Positions 43,562-52,401 of a stretch of DNA of 64,000 bases are shown here, piece after piece. The notes beneath the pieces were generated by a model. It searched no databases and had not been told where the DNA came from. It saw nothing but the letters and a program-made list of their open reading frames with translations. Origin of the DNA: an uncultured Ruminobacter sp. (GTDB lineage Bacteria > Pseudomonadota > Gammaproteobacteria > Enterobacterales > Succinivibrionaceae); the NCBI GenBank assembly GCA_902764345.1, contig CACWVT010000004.1, positions 1 through 64,000 on the forward strand, given 5' to 3'. The position numbers were made by a program, and so were the translations under genes. The first letter of the stretch is position 1, and each line of letters starts with the position of its first letter.

Positions 43562-44509
43562 ATGCCCAAAATATCAGTAATAATTCCTATATACAATGTC
43601 GAAGAATATCTGCCTGCCTGCCTTGATTCTCTGCTTTCACAGACATTTACGGACTGGGAAGCGGTATGCGTGGTGGACGGAAGTCCTGATAACAGCGGTG
43701 AAATACTTAAGGAATATGCACTTAAGGACTCAAGAATCAGGGCAGTTTTTCAGGAAAACCGAGGTGTTTCCGCAACACGCAATACAGGTCTCGGACTCGC
43801 AACCGGAGAATATGTATGTTATCTTGATTCCGACGATGAATATTCTCCATTCTTTCTCGAAAGGATGTATGATGCGGTAAGGGACGGCAAAGCCGACATT
43901 GCCTACTGTGAAATCGCAAGAGACAAAAAACTTCTCAGCACGGCTCCGGTGGCGCCGAATTACCATGACAACGTCTTTGAAAACTTCGTCACCAAAAAAC
44001 TCGATATAAAGATATACACTCCCAACAAGATCTTTCGAAGGGACTTGATAAAGGACATCTCCTTCCCGGAAAACATTGCCATTGGCGAGGATGTGGTATA
44101 CATATACAAAATCATGTACCGCACAAAAAAAATAGCGTATGTACCGGAACGACTCTATTATTACAGAGACAGAAGCGGTTCTGCCGTAAACACCTCTCTC
44201 TCAGAAAAAATCATCATGAACAACTTCATGGTGGCGGAACTCATACTGAAGGAATTTAAGGATAAGGAAATGTCCTGCCTTTCCAGAAAATACGTAAACA
44301 GAAGAATGGCCTACAGATTCTTCAAGTTCGCAGTTACCGAACCCATTCACTCAGAAAACGGCGCACGTAAGAAGGAATGGTACGTTTACACCTGGCCGCT
44401 GCTAAGGAAGTTTAAGGATGCAGGCATATATAAGCCGCAGCATCTGTCGCTTAAAAACCGCATAAGATCCTGGCTGTTCCTTAACTTTACCGGACGTCAG
44501 AAGAGTTAG
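43562..44509 (+). CDS. Family 2 glycosyltransferase
   Basis: From ATG 43562 the protein is 315 residues, starting MPKISVIIPIYNVEEYLPAC, the usual beginning of GT2 (GT-A fold) enzymes; the upstream ATG at 43532 adds ten basic residues. Family motifs: VDGSPDNSGEI, ENRGVSATRNTGLGLATGEYV and the metal-binding DSDDE (about 85-89). The ENIAIGEDVVYIYKIMY segment (ED motif) is the acceptor side. Substrate unknown; such enzymes add sugars to LPS core, capsule or glycoproteins. It stands alone, without other sugar genes, and ends in a strong shared hairpin. Confidence 0.85.
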   Translation: MPKISVIIPIYNVEEYLPACLDSLLSQTFTDWEAVCVVDGSPDNSGEILKEYALKDSRIRAVFQENRGVSATRNTGLGLATGEYVCYLDSDDEYSPFFLERMYDAVRDGKADIAYCEIARDKKLLSTAPVAPNYHDNVFENFVTKKLDIKIYTPNKIFRRDLIKDISFPENIAIGEDVVYIYKIMYRTKKIAYVPERLYYYRDRSGSAVNTSLSEKIIMNNFMVAELILKEFKDKEMSCLSRKYVNRRMAYRFFKFAVTEPIHSENGARKKEWYVYTWPLLRKFKDAGIYKPQHLSLKNRIRSWLFLNFTGRQKS

Positions 44510-44527
44510 ACAGGACCAGAAAAACAT

Positions 44528-44557
44528 AAAGGGATTTACGAATACGTAAATCCCTTT
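44528..44557. terminator. Bidirectional terminator between the glycosyltransferase and proA
   Basis: Perfect 13-bp stem AAAGGGATTTACG (44528-44540) / CGTAAATCCCTTT (44545-44557). It lies between convergent genes, 18 bp after one stop and 24 bp after the other. Confidence 0.85.
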
Positions 44558-44580
44558 ATCGTTATCATGCATACTGAGGA

Positions 44581-45840
44581 TTAGCTGCGAACGGCGTAAT
44601 CACCTTCAATAATCCACTTGTAGCTGGTGAGCTCAACGAGGCCCATAGGACCTCTTGCATGCAGCTTCTGGGTGGAAATTGCAACCTCTGCGCCAAGACC
44701 GAACTGGGCCCCGTCAGAGAAACGGGTTGACGCATTAACATAGGCACATGCAGAACCGGCCTCATTCACGAATCTTAAGGCATTTGCATGGTCGTTGGTC
44801 AGAATGGCGTCAGAGTGGCAGGCTTCATATTTCTGCATATGGGAAATAACCTGATCGAGACCGTCAACAACGGCCACGTTCAAACAAAGAGACAGCCATT
44901 CAGTTGCAAAATCCTCTTCTTTACCTTCTGTAACCATGCTTCCGGCAACTGAAGATGCATAAGCGAGGGCCTCACCGTGGCAAACCATTCTAACCTTCTT
45001 TTCAGTCATGCGGGCAGCAAGCTTCGGAATGAATGAGGAAGCTATGTTTCTGTGAACCAGAATGGTGTCAACGCTGTTGCAGGCACTAGGCTTCTGAATC
45101 TTGGAGTTTTCAATAACGTCAAGAGCTCTTTCCTGATCGGCTGATTCATCCACAAAAATATGACCGACGCCGAAACCGCCAATAATTACCGGAATGGTGC
45201 TTTCATGCTTGCAGAGCATGTGAAGCTTGGCACCACCGCGCGGAATAATCATGTCCACGTATTTATCAAGGTGCAGAAGCTCGGTAACATAGGCGCGGTC
45301 CGGATCCTCAATGTACTGTACTGAAGCGGCTGGAAGTCCAGCAGCCTCAAGACCTCTCTGGATAATTCTCACAATAACGGCATTGGTGTTGAAGGTTTCC
45401 CTGCCGCCGCGGAGAATGCACGCATTGCCTGTTTTGAGACAGAGTGAGGTAATGTCCACGGTTACGTTTGGTCTGGCTTCATAGATAACCCCCACAACCC
45501 CGAGAGGCACCCTGCGCTTTAACAGCTTGAGTCCGTTAGGAAGCACCCTGCTGTCATATTCGGAACCGACAGGATCGTCAAGAAGAACGACCTTTCTCAT
45601 GTCTGAAAGAATATCATTCACACGCTTTTCATTAAGCATGAGACGGTCAAGCATGGCTTCACCGATTCCGCTTTCGCGGGCATTCTTAAGGTCAGTGGCG
45701 TTTGCTTCAAGTATCTCCTGTACCGAATCCTGTAAAATGTCGGCAATTTTGGTGATAGCCTCATTCTTGCGGGCGGTTGACAGGGATGCCAGAACATAAG
45801 AGCTCTGCTTGGCTCTCTGACCTAATAAATTCATATCCAT
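44581..45840 (-). CDS. proA: Gamma-glutamyl phosphate reductase
   Basis: ProA reduces gamma-glutamyl phosphate with NADPH to glutamate semialdehyde, the second step of proline synthesis. The 419 residues match the family. Motifs: [19 protein letters not shown] (about 113-131), the catalytic Cys in [16 protein letters not shown] (about 248-263), and [31 protein letters not shown] near the C-terminus, where the longest run quoted spans 380-410. It follows proB by 9 bp; together they form proBA. Confidence 0.97.
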   Translation of the reverse strand: MDMNLLGQRAKQSSYVLASLSTARKNEAITKIADILQDSVQEILEANATDLKNARESGIGEAMLDRLMLNEKRVNDILSDMRKVVLLDDPVGSEYDSRVLPNGLKLLKRRVPLGVVGVIYEARPNVTVDITSLCLKTGNACILRGGRETFNTNAVIVRIIQRGLEAAGLPAASVQYIEDPDRAYVTELLHLDKYVDMIIPRGGAKLHMLCKHESTIPVIIGGFGVGHIFVDESADQERALDVIENSKIQKPSACNSVDTILVHRNIASSFIPKLAARMTEKKVRMVCHGEALAYASSVAGSMVTEGKEEDFATEWLSLCLNVAVVDGLDQVISHMQKYEACHSDAILTNDHANALRFVNEAGSACAYVNASTRFSDGAQFGLGAEVAISTQKLHARGPMGLVELTSYKWIIEGDYAVRS

Positions 45841-45849
45841 GGTATTCTT

Positions 45850-46956
45850 TTACTCCAAAACCACTAAATCGTCACGATGAACGGCAACCTGTCCGTGCTC
45901 GTAACCTAAAATATCTTCTATTTCTTCAGACCTGTGACCACAGATGGCGTTAAGCTCGGCACTGGTGTATCTGCTGATACCGTGGGCTACGACCCTGCCG
46001 TCAGCATCACTTATGTTAACCACATCACCGCGCAGGAACTCGCCCTCAACTCCGATAATTCCCTTAGGCAGCAGGCTTGAACCTTTTGCCTTCAGAGCCG
46101 TTACCGCTCCGGCATCAACAACAATGGAGCATCTTGGCTTAGGACCGGCAAGAATCCAGGCCTTTCTGCCCTCAAGCGGATCACTTTCAGGACGGAAGGA
46201 GGTGCCGGTGTAGTCACCGTTTACAATACTTTCAATAATTCGCGGATCATCACCGGAGGCGATTACAACCTCAATACCGCTTCTGGTGGCAATTTCTGCT
46301 GCCTGCAGCTTGGTAGCCATGCCGCCGGTACCGAGTCCGCTGACGCTGTCACCTGCCAGAGCCTTTATTTCCGGAGTGATTTTTTCCACGGTTCTGATGA
46401 GTGTAGCATCAGGATTTGAACGGGGATCAGCAGTGTAGAGTCCCTTCTGGTCGGTCAGCAGAATAAGCATGTCCGCATCAGAAAGGATTGCAACCCTTGC
46501 AGAAAGGTTGTCATTATCACCAACCTTGATTTCAGCAGTGGCAACCGCATCATTCTCGTTAATAACCGGAATGATGTCATTGGCGATAAGGGCACCGAGA
46601 GTATCTCTGGCATTCAGAAAACGCTCACGATCCTCAAGATCCGCTCTTGTCAGCAGAATCTGACCGATGTGAAGTCCGTAGATTTCAAAAAGATTCTGCC
46701 AGGTATTCATCAGGAAGGTCTGCCCAACGGAAGCAAGCATCTGCTTGTTGGCTATGGTTCTCGGAAGAGCCGGGTAACCCAGAACCTCACGTCCGGCCGC
46801 AACAGCACCGGAACTTACAACAACGATGTGATGCCCTTTTTTGGCCAGGGCGGACAGAACTCTTACCACCTCAATCATATGTGCTGGATCAAGGCGTTTA
46901 GTACCTGAAGTAAGCATTGAGGTACCAAATTTTACAACTATAGTCTTTGCGTTCAA
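45850..46956 (-). CDS. proB: Glutamate 5-kinase
   Basis: ProB phosphorylates glutamate at the start of proline synthesis. The 368-residue protein has the amino acid kinase domain ([10 protein letters not shown] at 7-16, [15 protein letters not shown] at 46-60, [18 protein letters not shown] about 136-153, [13 protein letters not shown]) and a C-terminal PUA domain (about 275-360), where proline feedback inhibition acts in the E. coli enzyme. It lies 19 bp downstream of frsA and 9 bp before proA, so all three probably share a transcript. Confidence 0.97.
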   Translation of the reverse strand: MNAKTIVVKFGTSMLTSGTKRLDPAHMIEVVRVLSALAKKGHHIVVVSSGAVAAGREVLGYPALPRTIANKQMLASVGQTFLMNTWQNLFEIYGLHIGQILLTRADLEDRERFLNARDTLGALIANDIIPVINENDAVATAEIKVGDNDNLSARVAILSDADMLILLTDQKGLYTADPRSNPDATLIRTVEKITPEIKALAGDSVSGLGTGGMATKLQAAEIATRSGIEVVIASGDDPRIIESIVNGDYTGTSFRPESDPLEGRKAWILAGPKPRCSIVVDAGAVTALKAKGSSLLPKGIIGVEGEFLRGDVVNISDADGRVVAHGISRYTSAELNAICGHRSEEIEDILGYEHGQVAVHRDDLVVLE

Positions 46957-46975
46957 TTTCTTAAATCCGGCAGTT

Positions 46976-48223
46976 TTAGAGCCGTTCCTTTAACCAGTCG
47001 GAAACCTGGTCAATTACCTTTGTAAACAATTCAAAAGCGGTATTCGCCTTTAATTCCATAAATTCCGTGTTTTCGCTGATGCCTCCCAGAAGCTTGGCAT
47101 CACCGATGGAACTGATTGACTTTCTGTCTGAAGAAACAACAAGCATCGGAGTCTTAAGCTTAACCCCTGAAATGAGCCCCTGTCTCTTGACAGAAAAGGT
47201 CTGCAGTCTCGGAATCAGATTCTCCCATTCCGCAGCATCGGTTCCCATGCGGTTACACATTGACGTGCGCTGTATCGGTGAGGCAAGCTTCAGAAGCTCG
47301 GGGTCAACCATCACGTCATTTACAATCGGGGCAATCATGCAGGCAACCCTGATGTCCGATGAATGAGACACAAGAAGGTGAGTGGCACAGTTGCAGCCGA
47401 AACGCTGCGCAATAATTCCGATATGCATCCTGTTGATGTAAGGAAGGTTTTCCTTGACATAATCCAGCAATGCCTCGTGCAGAACCCCCGTGTTTGCGGT
47501 AAGAGGGATATTACTGTTCATGCCCATACCGGGAAGATCCAGTGTAATCATCGCCACACCGTTAGGATACAGATTCTCACGGTAGAATCTGAGGTATTCA
47601 GTTGCCAGATTCACATAGTTACCGCAGATGATGACGCACGGCAGGCACTGGTTCTTGTCAGGAGTATGAACATATGCGGTACCTTCCCCTGCTTCGGACT
47701 TAAACTTAATAATCTCAAAATGCCCGTCAACGTATCCAGCGGCCTTTTTGTAATTGACATGATTCATGAGCAGCGCATGATTTGCCATCTCGTCCCCTTT
47801 AAGATGAGGGTAACTGGCGAGCGCATAACAGAGATAAGCCAGACGGAAATGCTTGAACGCCTCCTCACGGGCATCGGGATCATTCTCGATGCTTCTGGCA
47901 TGAGAAGCGTGCTTCTCCGCAAGCATGGAAAACTCATAGACCCAGTTTCCCGGACCGTATTCATAGACGGTATCCAGCACTCCCTCACGGGTACGCTTGT
48001 TTTCAGAACCAGCTATGTCTGACACGACCTTCTGAATTTCCAGAATGTCTAACCCCATCCAGCTCCAGTAGTCACGGTGCAGATCCCTAAACCAGCGACG
48101 CGGAGATCCGTCACGGTTGGGCAGAAGCTCATCAACGGAGTTGGATATAAAGGAAGTCTCCAGACTTGAACGATGAGGTTTAAACAATACCTCGCTCAGG
48201 TTTTCGGAAGATATTTCAGTCAT
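46976..48223 (-). CDS. frsA: FrsA-like alpha/beta hydrolase (UPF0255)
   Basis: A 415-residue protein matching FrsA (YafA): the N-terminal [32 protein letters not shown] and the alpha/beta-hydrolase core ([43 protein letters not shown]). FrsA was described in E. coli and Vibrio as a partner of glucose-specific EIIA affecting fermentation and as an esterase or pyruvate decarboxylase; those assignments are contested. The usual nucleophile-elbow Ser is replaced here (AQRFGCN), as in the family. It precedes proB by 19 bp; in E. coli proBA and frsA are also close. Confidence 0.85.
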   Translation of the reverse strand: MTEISSENLSEVLFKPHRSSLETSFISNSVDELLPNRDGSPRRWFRDLHRDYWSWMGLDILEIQKVVSDIAGSENKRTREGVLDTVYEYGPGNWVYEFSMLAEKHASHARSIENDPDAREEAFKHFRLAYLCYALASYPHLKGDEMANHALLMNHVNYKKAAGYVDGHFEIIKFKSEAGEGTAYVHTPDKNQCLPCVIICGNYVNLATEYLRFYRENLYPNGVAMITLDLPGMGMNSNIPLTANTGVLHEALLDYVKENLPYINRMHIGIIAQRFGCNCATHLLVSHSSDIRVACMIAPIVNDVMVDPELLKLASPIQRTSMCNRMGTDAAEWENLIPRLQTFSVKRQGLISGVKLKTPMLVVSSDRKSISSIGDAKLLGGISENTEFMELKANTAFELFTKVIDQVSDWLKERL

Positions 48224-49062
48224 ACACGCAATACTTACAACATTAAACCATGCAACAGGCGGCGCGGCTCAAAGAAGCCACGCCGCAAAATAATAATAAG
48301 TCTTTTAATTTTATCATAAAACACAGGCAAACCATAATTTAAAATGCCATTAAAGCCGATTCCCGAAGGAGTCCCGCTGCAGAAGGATGAAGTACCACAG
48401 TTCCATGAATGATAAAAATCACTCACTGTATGACCGTATACCTCATTAATCACGGACTTCAGCGGCAGTAAACAGGATTTTAAGAAGCCTTATCATAGGC
48501 CCGGAAAACAATATTTCACCTAAACGCAGCATAACAGATAAAAAATATACTCACAATCTTAAGTTATCCTCAGACCTGCAATTTCTGATTTTTTTCCGAA
48601 ACGTGTTATTCTGATTTTATTATTTGTTAATTTTTTTTGCATTTACGATCACATATCCCGAAATTCCCCCCATATCGCAACTGTATATTTTTTCAACCTT
48701 TCCATAGAGTCAAAAACCGGCGAAGACTGATATTTTTTATTCGCTTGTTTTACTTTCATGATAACGTTTTAGGTTCCCTAAACAACGACATTCATGTTTA
48801 AAAACATTCAATTTTTATAACCAGCAGACAGTGTTCAAACGAATATTTTTTAATTTCCTGCGTTTTAGGACTGCGAATGGCTAACATATCAACAATTAAA
48901 GAAATTTAATACCAAAAGTACAACACTCTATTAAAAATTAATATATACAAAAAGCAAAAACTGTGAAACACGTTGATTTTACGAGACTTTCAAAATGCAA
49001 GAAAAATATTTAAAAAAATTTAATCATTCGTTAAAAGGGTTAAAAATCAATGAATCGGCGAC

Positions 49063-49083
49063 TTATCCACAAACTTATCAACA
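49063..49083 (+). promoter_or_regulatory. Tandem DnaA-box-like sequences
   Basis: TTATCCACA (49063-49071), a perfect DnaA box, and TTATCAACA (49075-49083), one mismatch, are in the same orientation 12 bp apart. Further near-matches are TTATCCTCA (48564-48572) and, on the minus strand, TTGTCCACA (49396-49388). Confidence 0.5.
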
Positions 49084-49594
49084 TTACTGTAAACAATTTT
49101 AGGGTACAAAACAGCACAACAGAATATATAGACTCTTGACATTTATATTTTAAGCTTTTGTAATATATTTATTATTCTGATTATTTAAAAATCATCAAAA
49201 AGCTTCGAATAACAGCATTGATCTTTTTTTACACGGTTTTATGCTGAATTTTTCACCATTTAAGCAAAACACGGACAGGAAGCATACAAATATTCATCCG
49301 CAAACACACAATGACACTTTTCCAACTGAATACCAAATGACGGAAAAAACCGCGTGATAACGTGACGCAGATTCCACTATTTATTTCTGTGGACAAAAAA
49401 CATGGGATAAATGAGTAAAACGACGATTCCTAAAAATGAACATAAATCCGACAAACAGCCTTGTTTTCCTGTTTTATTCGGTAGTTTTCCATAAATAAAA
49501 AACCTTACATATATATAAATAAAGGTTTCCGTCATTCAGTTAATAACGTCAATTCCCGTACTGACCGCGTCCAAGCCCGGCCCTTCAAATAATG

Positions 49595-49622
49595 TGGACT
49601 TTTTCATCAGTTGTTCTATAAT
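49595..49622 (+). promoter_or_regulatory. Promoter of the 73-residue protein gene
   Basis: TGGACT (49595-49600), 16-bp spacer, TATAAT (49617-49622); start near 49630, leader about 30 nt with ribosome binding site GAGGA seven bases before the ATG. Confidence 0.6.
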
Positions 49623-49660
49623 TGACTTGTAGATTCGTCTTCTAAACCACTGAGGATTTT

Positions 49661-49882
49661 ATGGCTGAAAACAGCATTATTACCTACGCAGGTAAGCGTA
49701 GGAACGTTCCTGCCAGACAGGTCAGGGAAAACTCCCGCACCGAACACTTCTTCTCCGAAAACTGTGTCAGGAGAAACAGAGTCAACAGACTGATGTTTAC
49801 TGATGAGATTAATTTTAACTTCATCAGAATGCACTATGCGGCGGACACCTGGAACATACCTGAAGAGGCATCCAAAATCTGA
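49661..49882 (+). CDS. Small basic protein of unknown function
   Basis: 73 residues, beginning MAENSIITYAGKRRNVPARQ, with about a dozen Arg, few acidic residues in the first two thirds and a C-terminal YAADTWNIPEEASKI. I do not recognise the family. It has all signs of a real gene: a consensus -10 promoter, a well-placed ribosome binding site (TGAGGATTTT before ATG) and a 14-bp perfect hairpin 56 bp after the stop. The Arg-rich core (about residues 12-43, ending NCVRRNRVNRLM) suggests binding to RNA or DNA; that is inference. No signal peptide or membrane segment. It sits right after the AT-rich DnaA-box region. Not MetJ, despite a faint likeness at the end. Confidence 0.65.
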   Translation: MAENSIITYAGKRRNVPARQVRENSRTEHFFSENCVRRNRVNRLMFTDEINFNFIRMHYAADTWNIPEEASKI

Positions 49883-50183
49883 TGTCCCGTTTCAGTACCC
49901 TGCCGTTCAGACAGGATTATGATTACTGATTCCCAAAAGAACCGCAGCCATCTTCCATGGCTGCGGTTCTCTCTTATCACATTACCTAAAATCATCGGAC
50001 TGCCATGCACCGTCAGTATCCGCCCGCAGCATTATCATTTTCTTATAGAAAAATCTAACGACGATATGCCGTCCCCGTAGCATTTATTGCAATCATCTCC
50101 CTCTGCTTCACTCGATTTTATGTAAATAGTGATAAAATGAGGCTGTCCTGTTTCATATCACAATAATATTAAGAACACAAAAC
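49883..50183. other. Intergenic region before pepD
   Basis: Contains the hairpin of the upstream small gene and a probable -10 for pepD (TAAAAT at 50133-50138, no clear -35). Otherwise featureless. Confidence 0.4.
49938..49970 (+). terminator. Hairpin terminator of the small-protein gene
   Basis: Perfect 14-bp stem AGAACCGCAGCCAT (49938-49951) / ATGGCTGCGGTTCT (49957-49970), loop of five. The following CTCTTATC is only weakly T-rich. Confidence 0.8.
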
Positions 50184-51647
50184 ATGCAAACATCATCTTC
50201 TATAGAAAATCTCAGTCCTAAAGCAGTATGGAGCTACTTCAGCAGAATCTGCCGCATACCGCACGTCTCAGGCCACGAAAAAGACATCGGAGAATATCTG
50301 AAGAGCGTTGCTGCGGATCTTGGACTTGAAGCTGAAATGTCCGATTCGGGAAACGTATTCATTACAAAACCCGCATCCGCTGGAATGGAAAACAGTCCGT
50401 CCGTTCTGCTTCAGTCTCATATGGACATGGTCGGGGTTAAGGAAACGGAACTTCATTTCAACTTTCAGAAGGACGCCATCCGTCCAGTAATTTCCGATGA
50501 CGGATTCGTTACCGCAGAAGGTACAACGCTCGGTGCCGACAACGGCATCGGTGTTGCCATCATACTTTCAATATTAAGTGACGACACACTGAGGCACCCT
50601 AAAATAAAAGCGCTGTTCACTGTTTCAGAAGAGACCAGCATGGGAGGGGCAAACACCCTCACCGAAGATGACATGGACTGTAATCTGGCCATTAACATTG
50701 ATTCCGAGGACATCGGTGAAATATGTATAGGCTGTGCCGGCGGCACCGCATATAACATATCTTATACACCGGACATCAGGGAAGTGCCGGAAAGCGGATT
50801 CGGTGCTGTTGAAATCAGGATGTCCAACGGTCGCGGCGGTCACAGCGGCATCGATATCAATAAAAACAGATTAAACGGCGGCGGTACCCTGCTCTATCTT
50901 TTATCCGCTCTGAAAGAAGAGGGCTTTAACGTCTGTGTTTCCAAATTCAGTTCCGGGCATGTAAGAAACTCCATTCCTTCATGTGCATCCGCCACACTCT
51001 GCCTGCAGGAGCATCTCATAAACAAGTTCATCAATTCACTGCAGGACATCATCAACAGGGTGCAGACCAAATTCAGTGAAAGCGATCCTGACGTCTCATT
51101 TGAAATAACCAGACTGGATACACTGCCGGCCGTAATGATGACGGAAGAATCAACAGTGGACTTCCTGAACCTGAAGTCACTGAACACCAAAATCATTGAA
51201 TATCTTGATGACGGCGTAACTCCGCTTACCTCCTGCAGCATGGGCGTGGCCAGACTCGAAAACAACATCTGCAGATTTGAACTTCTGGCAAGATATGCCA
51301 CCGATGATGGCAAGGCTAAGATTGAAAACAAAATTGAAGACATTGCTGATGCATGCCATGCCAGAATAGATCATAAGGAAAGCTACGTTTTCTGGAAGCC
51401 TGACTTCAACAGCAGTCTGATGAAACTGGCCTCTGATGAATATGAAAAACTTACAGGCAAAAAAACTGTAACCACCGTTATTCATGCAGGTCTTGAATGC
51501 GGACTCTTCAAGGCCCTGAATCCTAAGCTTGACATTATTTCCATCGGACCGGACATATACGGGGCCCACAGCACCTCCGAACGTGTACGCATATCCTCGG
51601 TTGAAACATGCTACAAATGGATTGTAAGCATTCTTGAAAAGCTGTAA
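50184..51647 (+). CDS. pepD: Aminoacyl-histidine dipeptidase PepD
   Basis: PepD is the zinc dipeptidase that cleaves Xaa-His and other dipeptides. The 487 residues match the family: N-terminal SPKAVWSYFSRICRIPHVSGHEK, metal-site LLQSHMDMVG (about 72-81), the catalytic ADNGIGVAIILSI, SEETSMGGAN and INIDSEDIG; the HAGLECGLF segment near the C-terminus (about 432-440) and the closing GAHSTSERVRISS are also conserved. It is monocistronic with a strong terminator. Confidence 0.96.
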   Translation: MQTSSSIENLSPKAVWSYFSRICRIPHVSGHEKDIGEYLKSVAADLGLEAEMSDSGNVFITKPASAGMENSPSVLLQSHMDMVGVKETELHFNFQKDAIRPVISDDGFVTAEGTTLGADNGIGVAIILSILSDDTLRHPKIKALFTVSEETSMGGANTLTEDDMDCNLAINIDSEDIGEICIGCAGGTAYNISYTPDIREVPESGFGAVEIRMSNGRGGHSGIDINKNRLNGGGTLLYLLSALKEEGFNVCVSKFSSGHVRNSIPSCASATLCLQEHLINKFINSLQDIINRVQTKFSESDPDVSFEITRLDTLPAVMMTEESTVDFLNLKSLNTKIIEYLDDGVTPLTSCSMGVARLENNICRFELLARYATDDGKAKIENKIEDIADACHARIDHKESYVFWKPDFNSSLMKLASDEYEKLTGKKTVTTVIHAGLECGLFKALNPKLDIISIGPDIYGAHSTSERVRISSVETCYKWIVSILEKL

Positions 51648-51738
51648 TTCAGGATTTCCGGAGATATTATCTCCGGAATGTTTCACGTCGTTCCGTCGCA
51701 TACAGCTTCATTTCTGACGACTGTTACAAAAACAATGA

Positions 51739-51771
51739 GAATTCCGGCAGCAATGCCGGAATTCTTATTTA
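51739..51771 (+). terminator. Terminator of pepD
   Basis: Perfect 11-bp stem GAATTCCGGCA (51739-51749) / TGCCGGAATTC (51754-51764), loop GCAA, followed by TTATTTATT. A second small repeat (CCGGAGATAT...ATCTCCGG at about 51657) precedes it. Confidence 0.85.
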
Positions 51772-51836
51772 TTATCGTGCTTCAATTCTTATATAAGAGT
51801 TTATGAAACGGCTGTGATTACTAAAATCCATGCCAT

Positions 51837-51878
51837 AAAAAAACTCCCCTTTCCGCAACTTTCGGAAAGAGGAGTTTT
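51837..51878 (-). terminator. Terminator of ilvIH
   Basis: Stem ACTCCCCTTTCCG (51843-51855) / CGGAAAGAGGAGT (51863-51875), one mismatch; on the minus strand followed by a T-run (A-run from 51837). Confidence 0.85.
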
Positions 51879-51903
51879 GTCCGTTAAACAGAATCAGTTT
51901 CCG

Positions 51904-52401
51904 TTACGGTCTTAAGGATCTTTCACCCTGAGAAATACCGCATACACCTGAACGGATGATTTCCACGATGTCAACAGCCTGAGAAATAGCAGTCAGGAAG
52001 TTATTGAGCTCATCGCTTGAACCGATAACCTGAATGGTGTAGAGATCAGGAGTAAGGTCTACAATCTGGCCGTGGAAAATGTCGGAGATTGACTTAACCT
52101 CATCACGGAGATCACGGGTATTTGCCCTTACCTTGGCAAGCATGATTTCTCTTTCAATATGACCTGAATCAGCCAGATCAAATACCTTCAGAACGTCAAT
52201 CAGCTTGTGAAGCTGCTTGGTAATCTGCTCAACCTCATCATCGTCACAGCAGGTAACGATGGTCATGCGGGAAAGGGTATCATCTTCAGTCGGAGCTACA
52301 GTAAGTGATTCGATGTTGAAACCACGCTGTGAAAACAAACCGACTACACGGCTTAAAGCACCGGCTTCATTTTCAAGAAGAACTGAAATAATATGCTTCA
52401 T
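51904..52401 (-). CDS. ilvH: Acetolactate synthase small (regulatory) subunit
   Basis: IlvH activates the large subunit and confers valine feedback inhibition in branched-chain amino acid synthesis. The 165 residues contain an N-terminal ACT domain (ISVLLENEAGALSRVVGLFSQ is its hallmark, about 4-24; NIESLTVAPTED) and the C-terminal ALS_ss_C domain. The start ATG overlaps the stop of the large subunit gene by one base, so the two are translated in step. Confidence 0.96.
   Translation of the reverse strand: MKHIISVLLENEAGALSRVVGLFSQRGFNIESLTVAPTEDDTLSRMTIVTCCDDDEVEQITKQLHKLIDVLKVFDLADSGHIEREIMLAKVRANTRDLRDEVKSISDIFHGQIVDLTPDLYTIQVIGSSDELNNFLTAISQAVDIVEIIRSGVCGISQGERSLRP

Larger units (their letters stand above)
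48224..49660. other. AT-rich gene-free region, 1.4 kb
   Basis: No credible gene. The part 48540-49560 is markedly richer in A and T than the rest of the window, with T- and A-tracts throughout. It carries a GC-rich hairpin near the frsA start (48252-48276), four DnaA-box-like 9-mers, GATCTTTTTTT at 49220 and TATATATAAATAAA at about 49509. A 36-codon frame at 48994-49104 overlaps the DnaA boxes and lacks a ribosome binding site. The stretch may be an origin-like or nucleoid-protein-binding region, or a decayed island. Confidence 0.5.

Noticed and set aside
47363..48022. 219-residue plus-strand frame antisense to frsA
   Set aside because: Shadow of the conserved frsA frame; no recognisable protein.
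48235..48453. 72-residue minus-strand frame upstream of frsA
   Set aside because: Spans a GC hairpin and AT-rich leader, no known motif, weak start.
48540..49560. Chromosomal origin oriC
   Set aside because: Only two good DnaA boxes and none of the usual neighbours; kept as a weaker, origin-like finding.
49661..49882. MetJ-type repressor
   Set aside because: The C-terminal WNIPEEA is faintly similar, but the ribbon-helix-helix core of MetJ is absent and the protein is too short.
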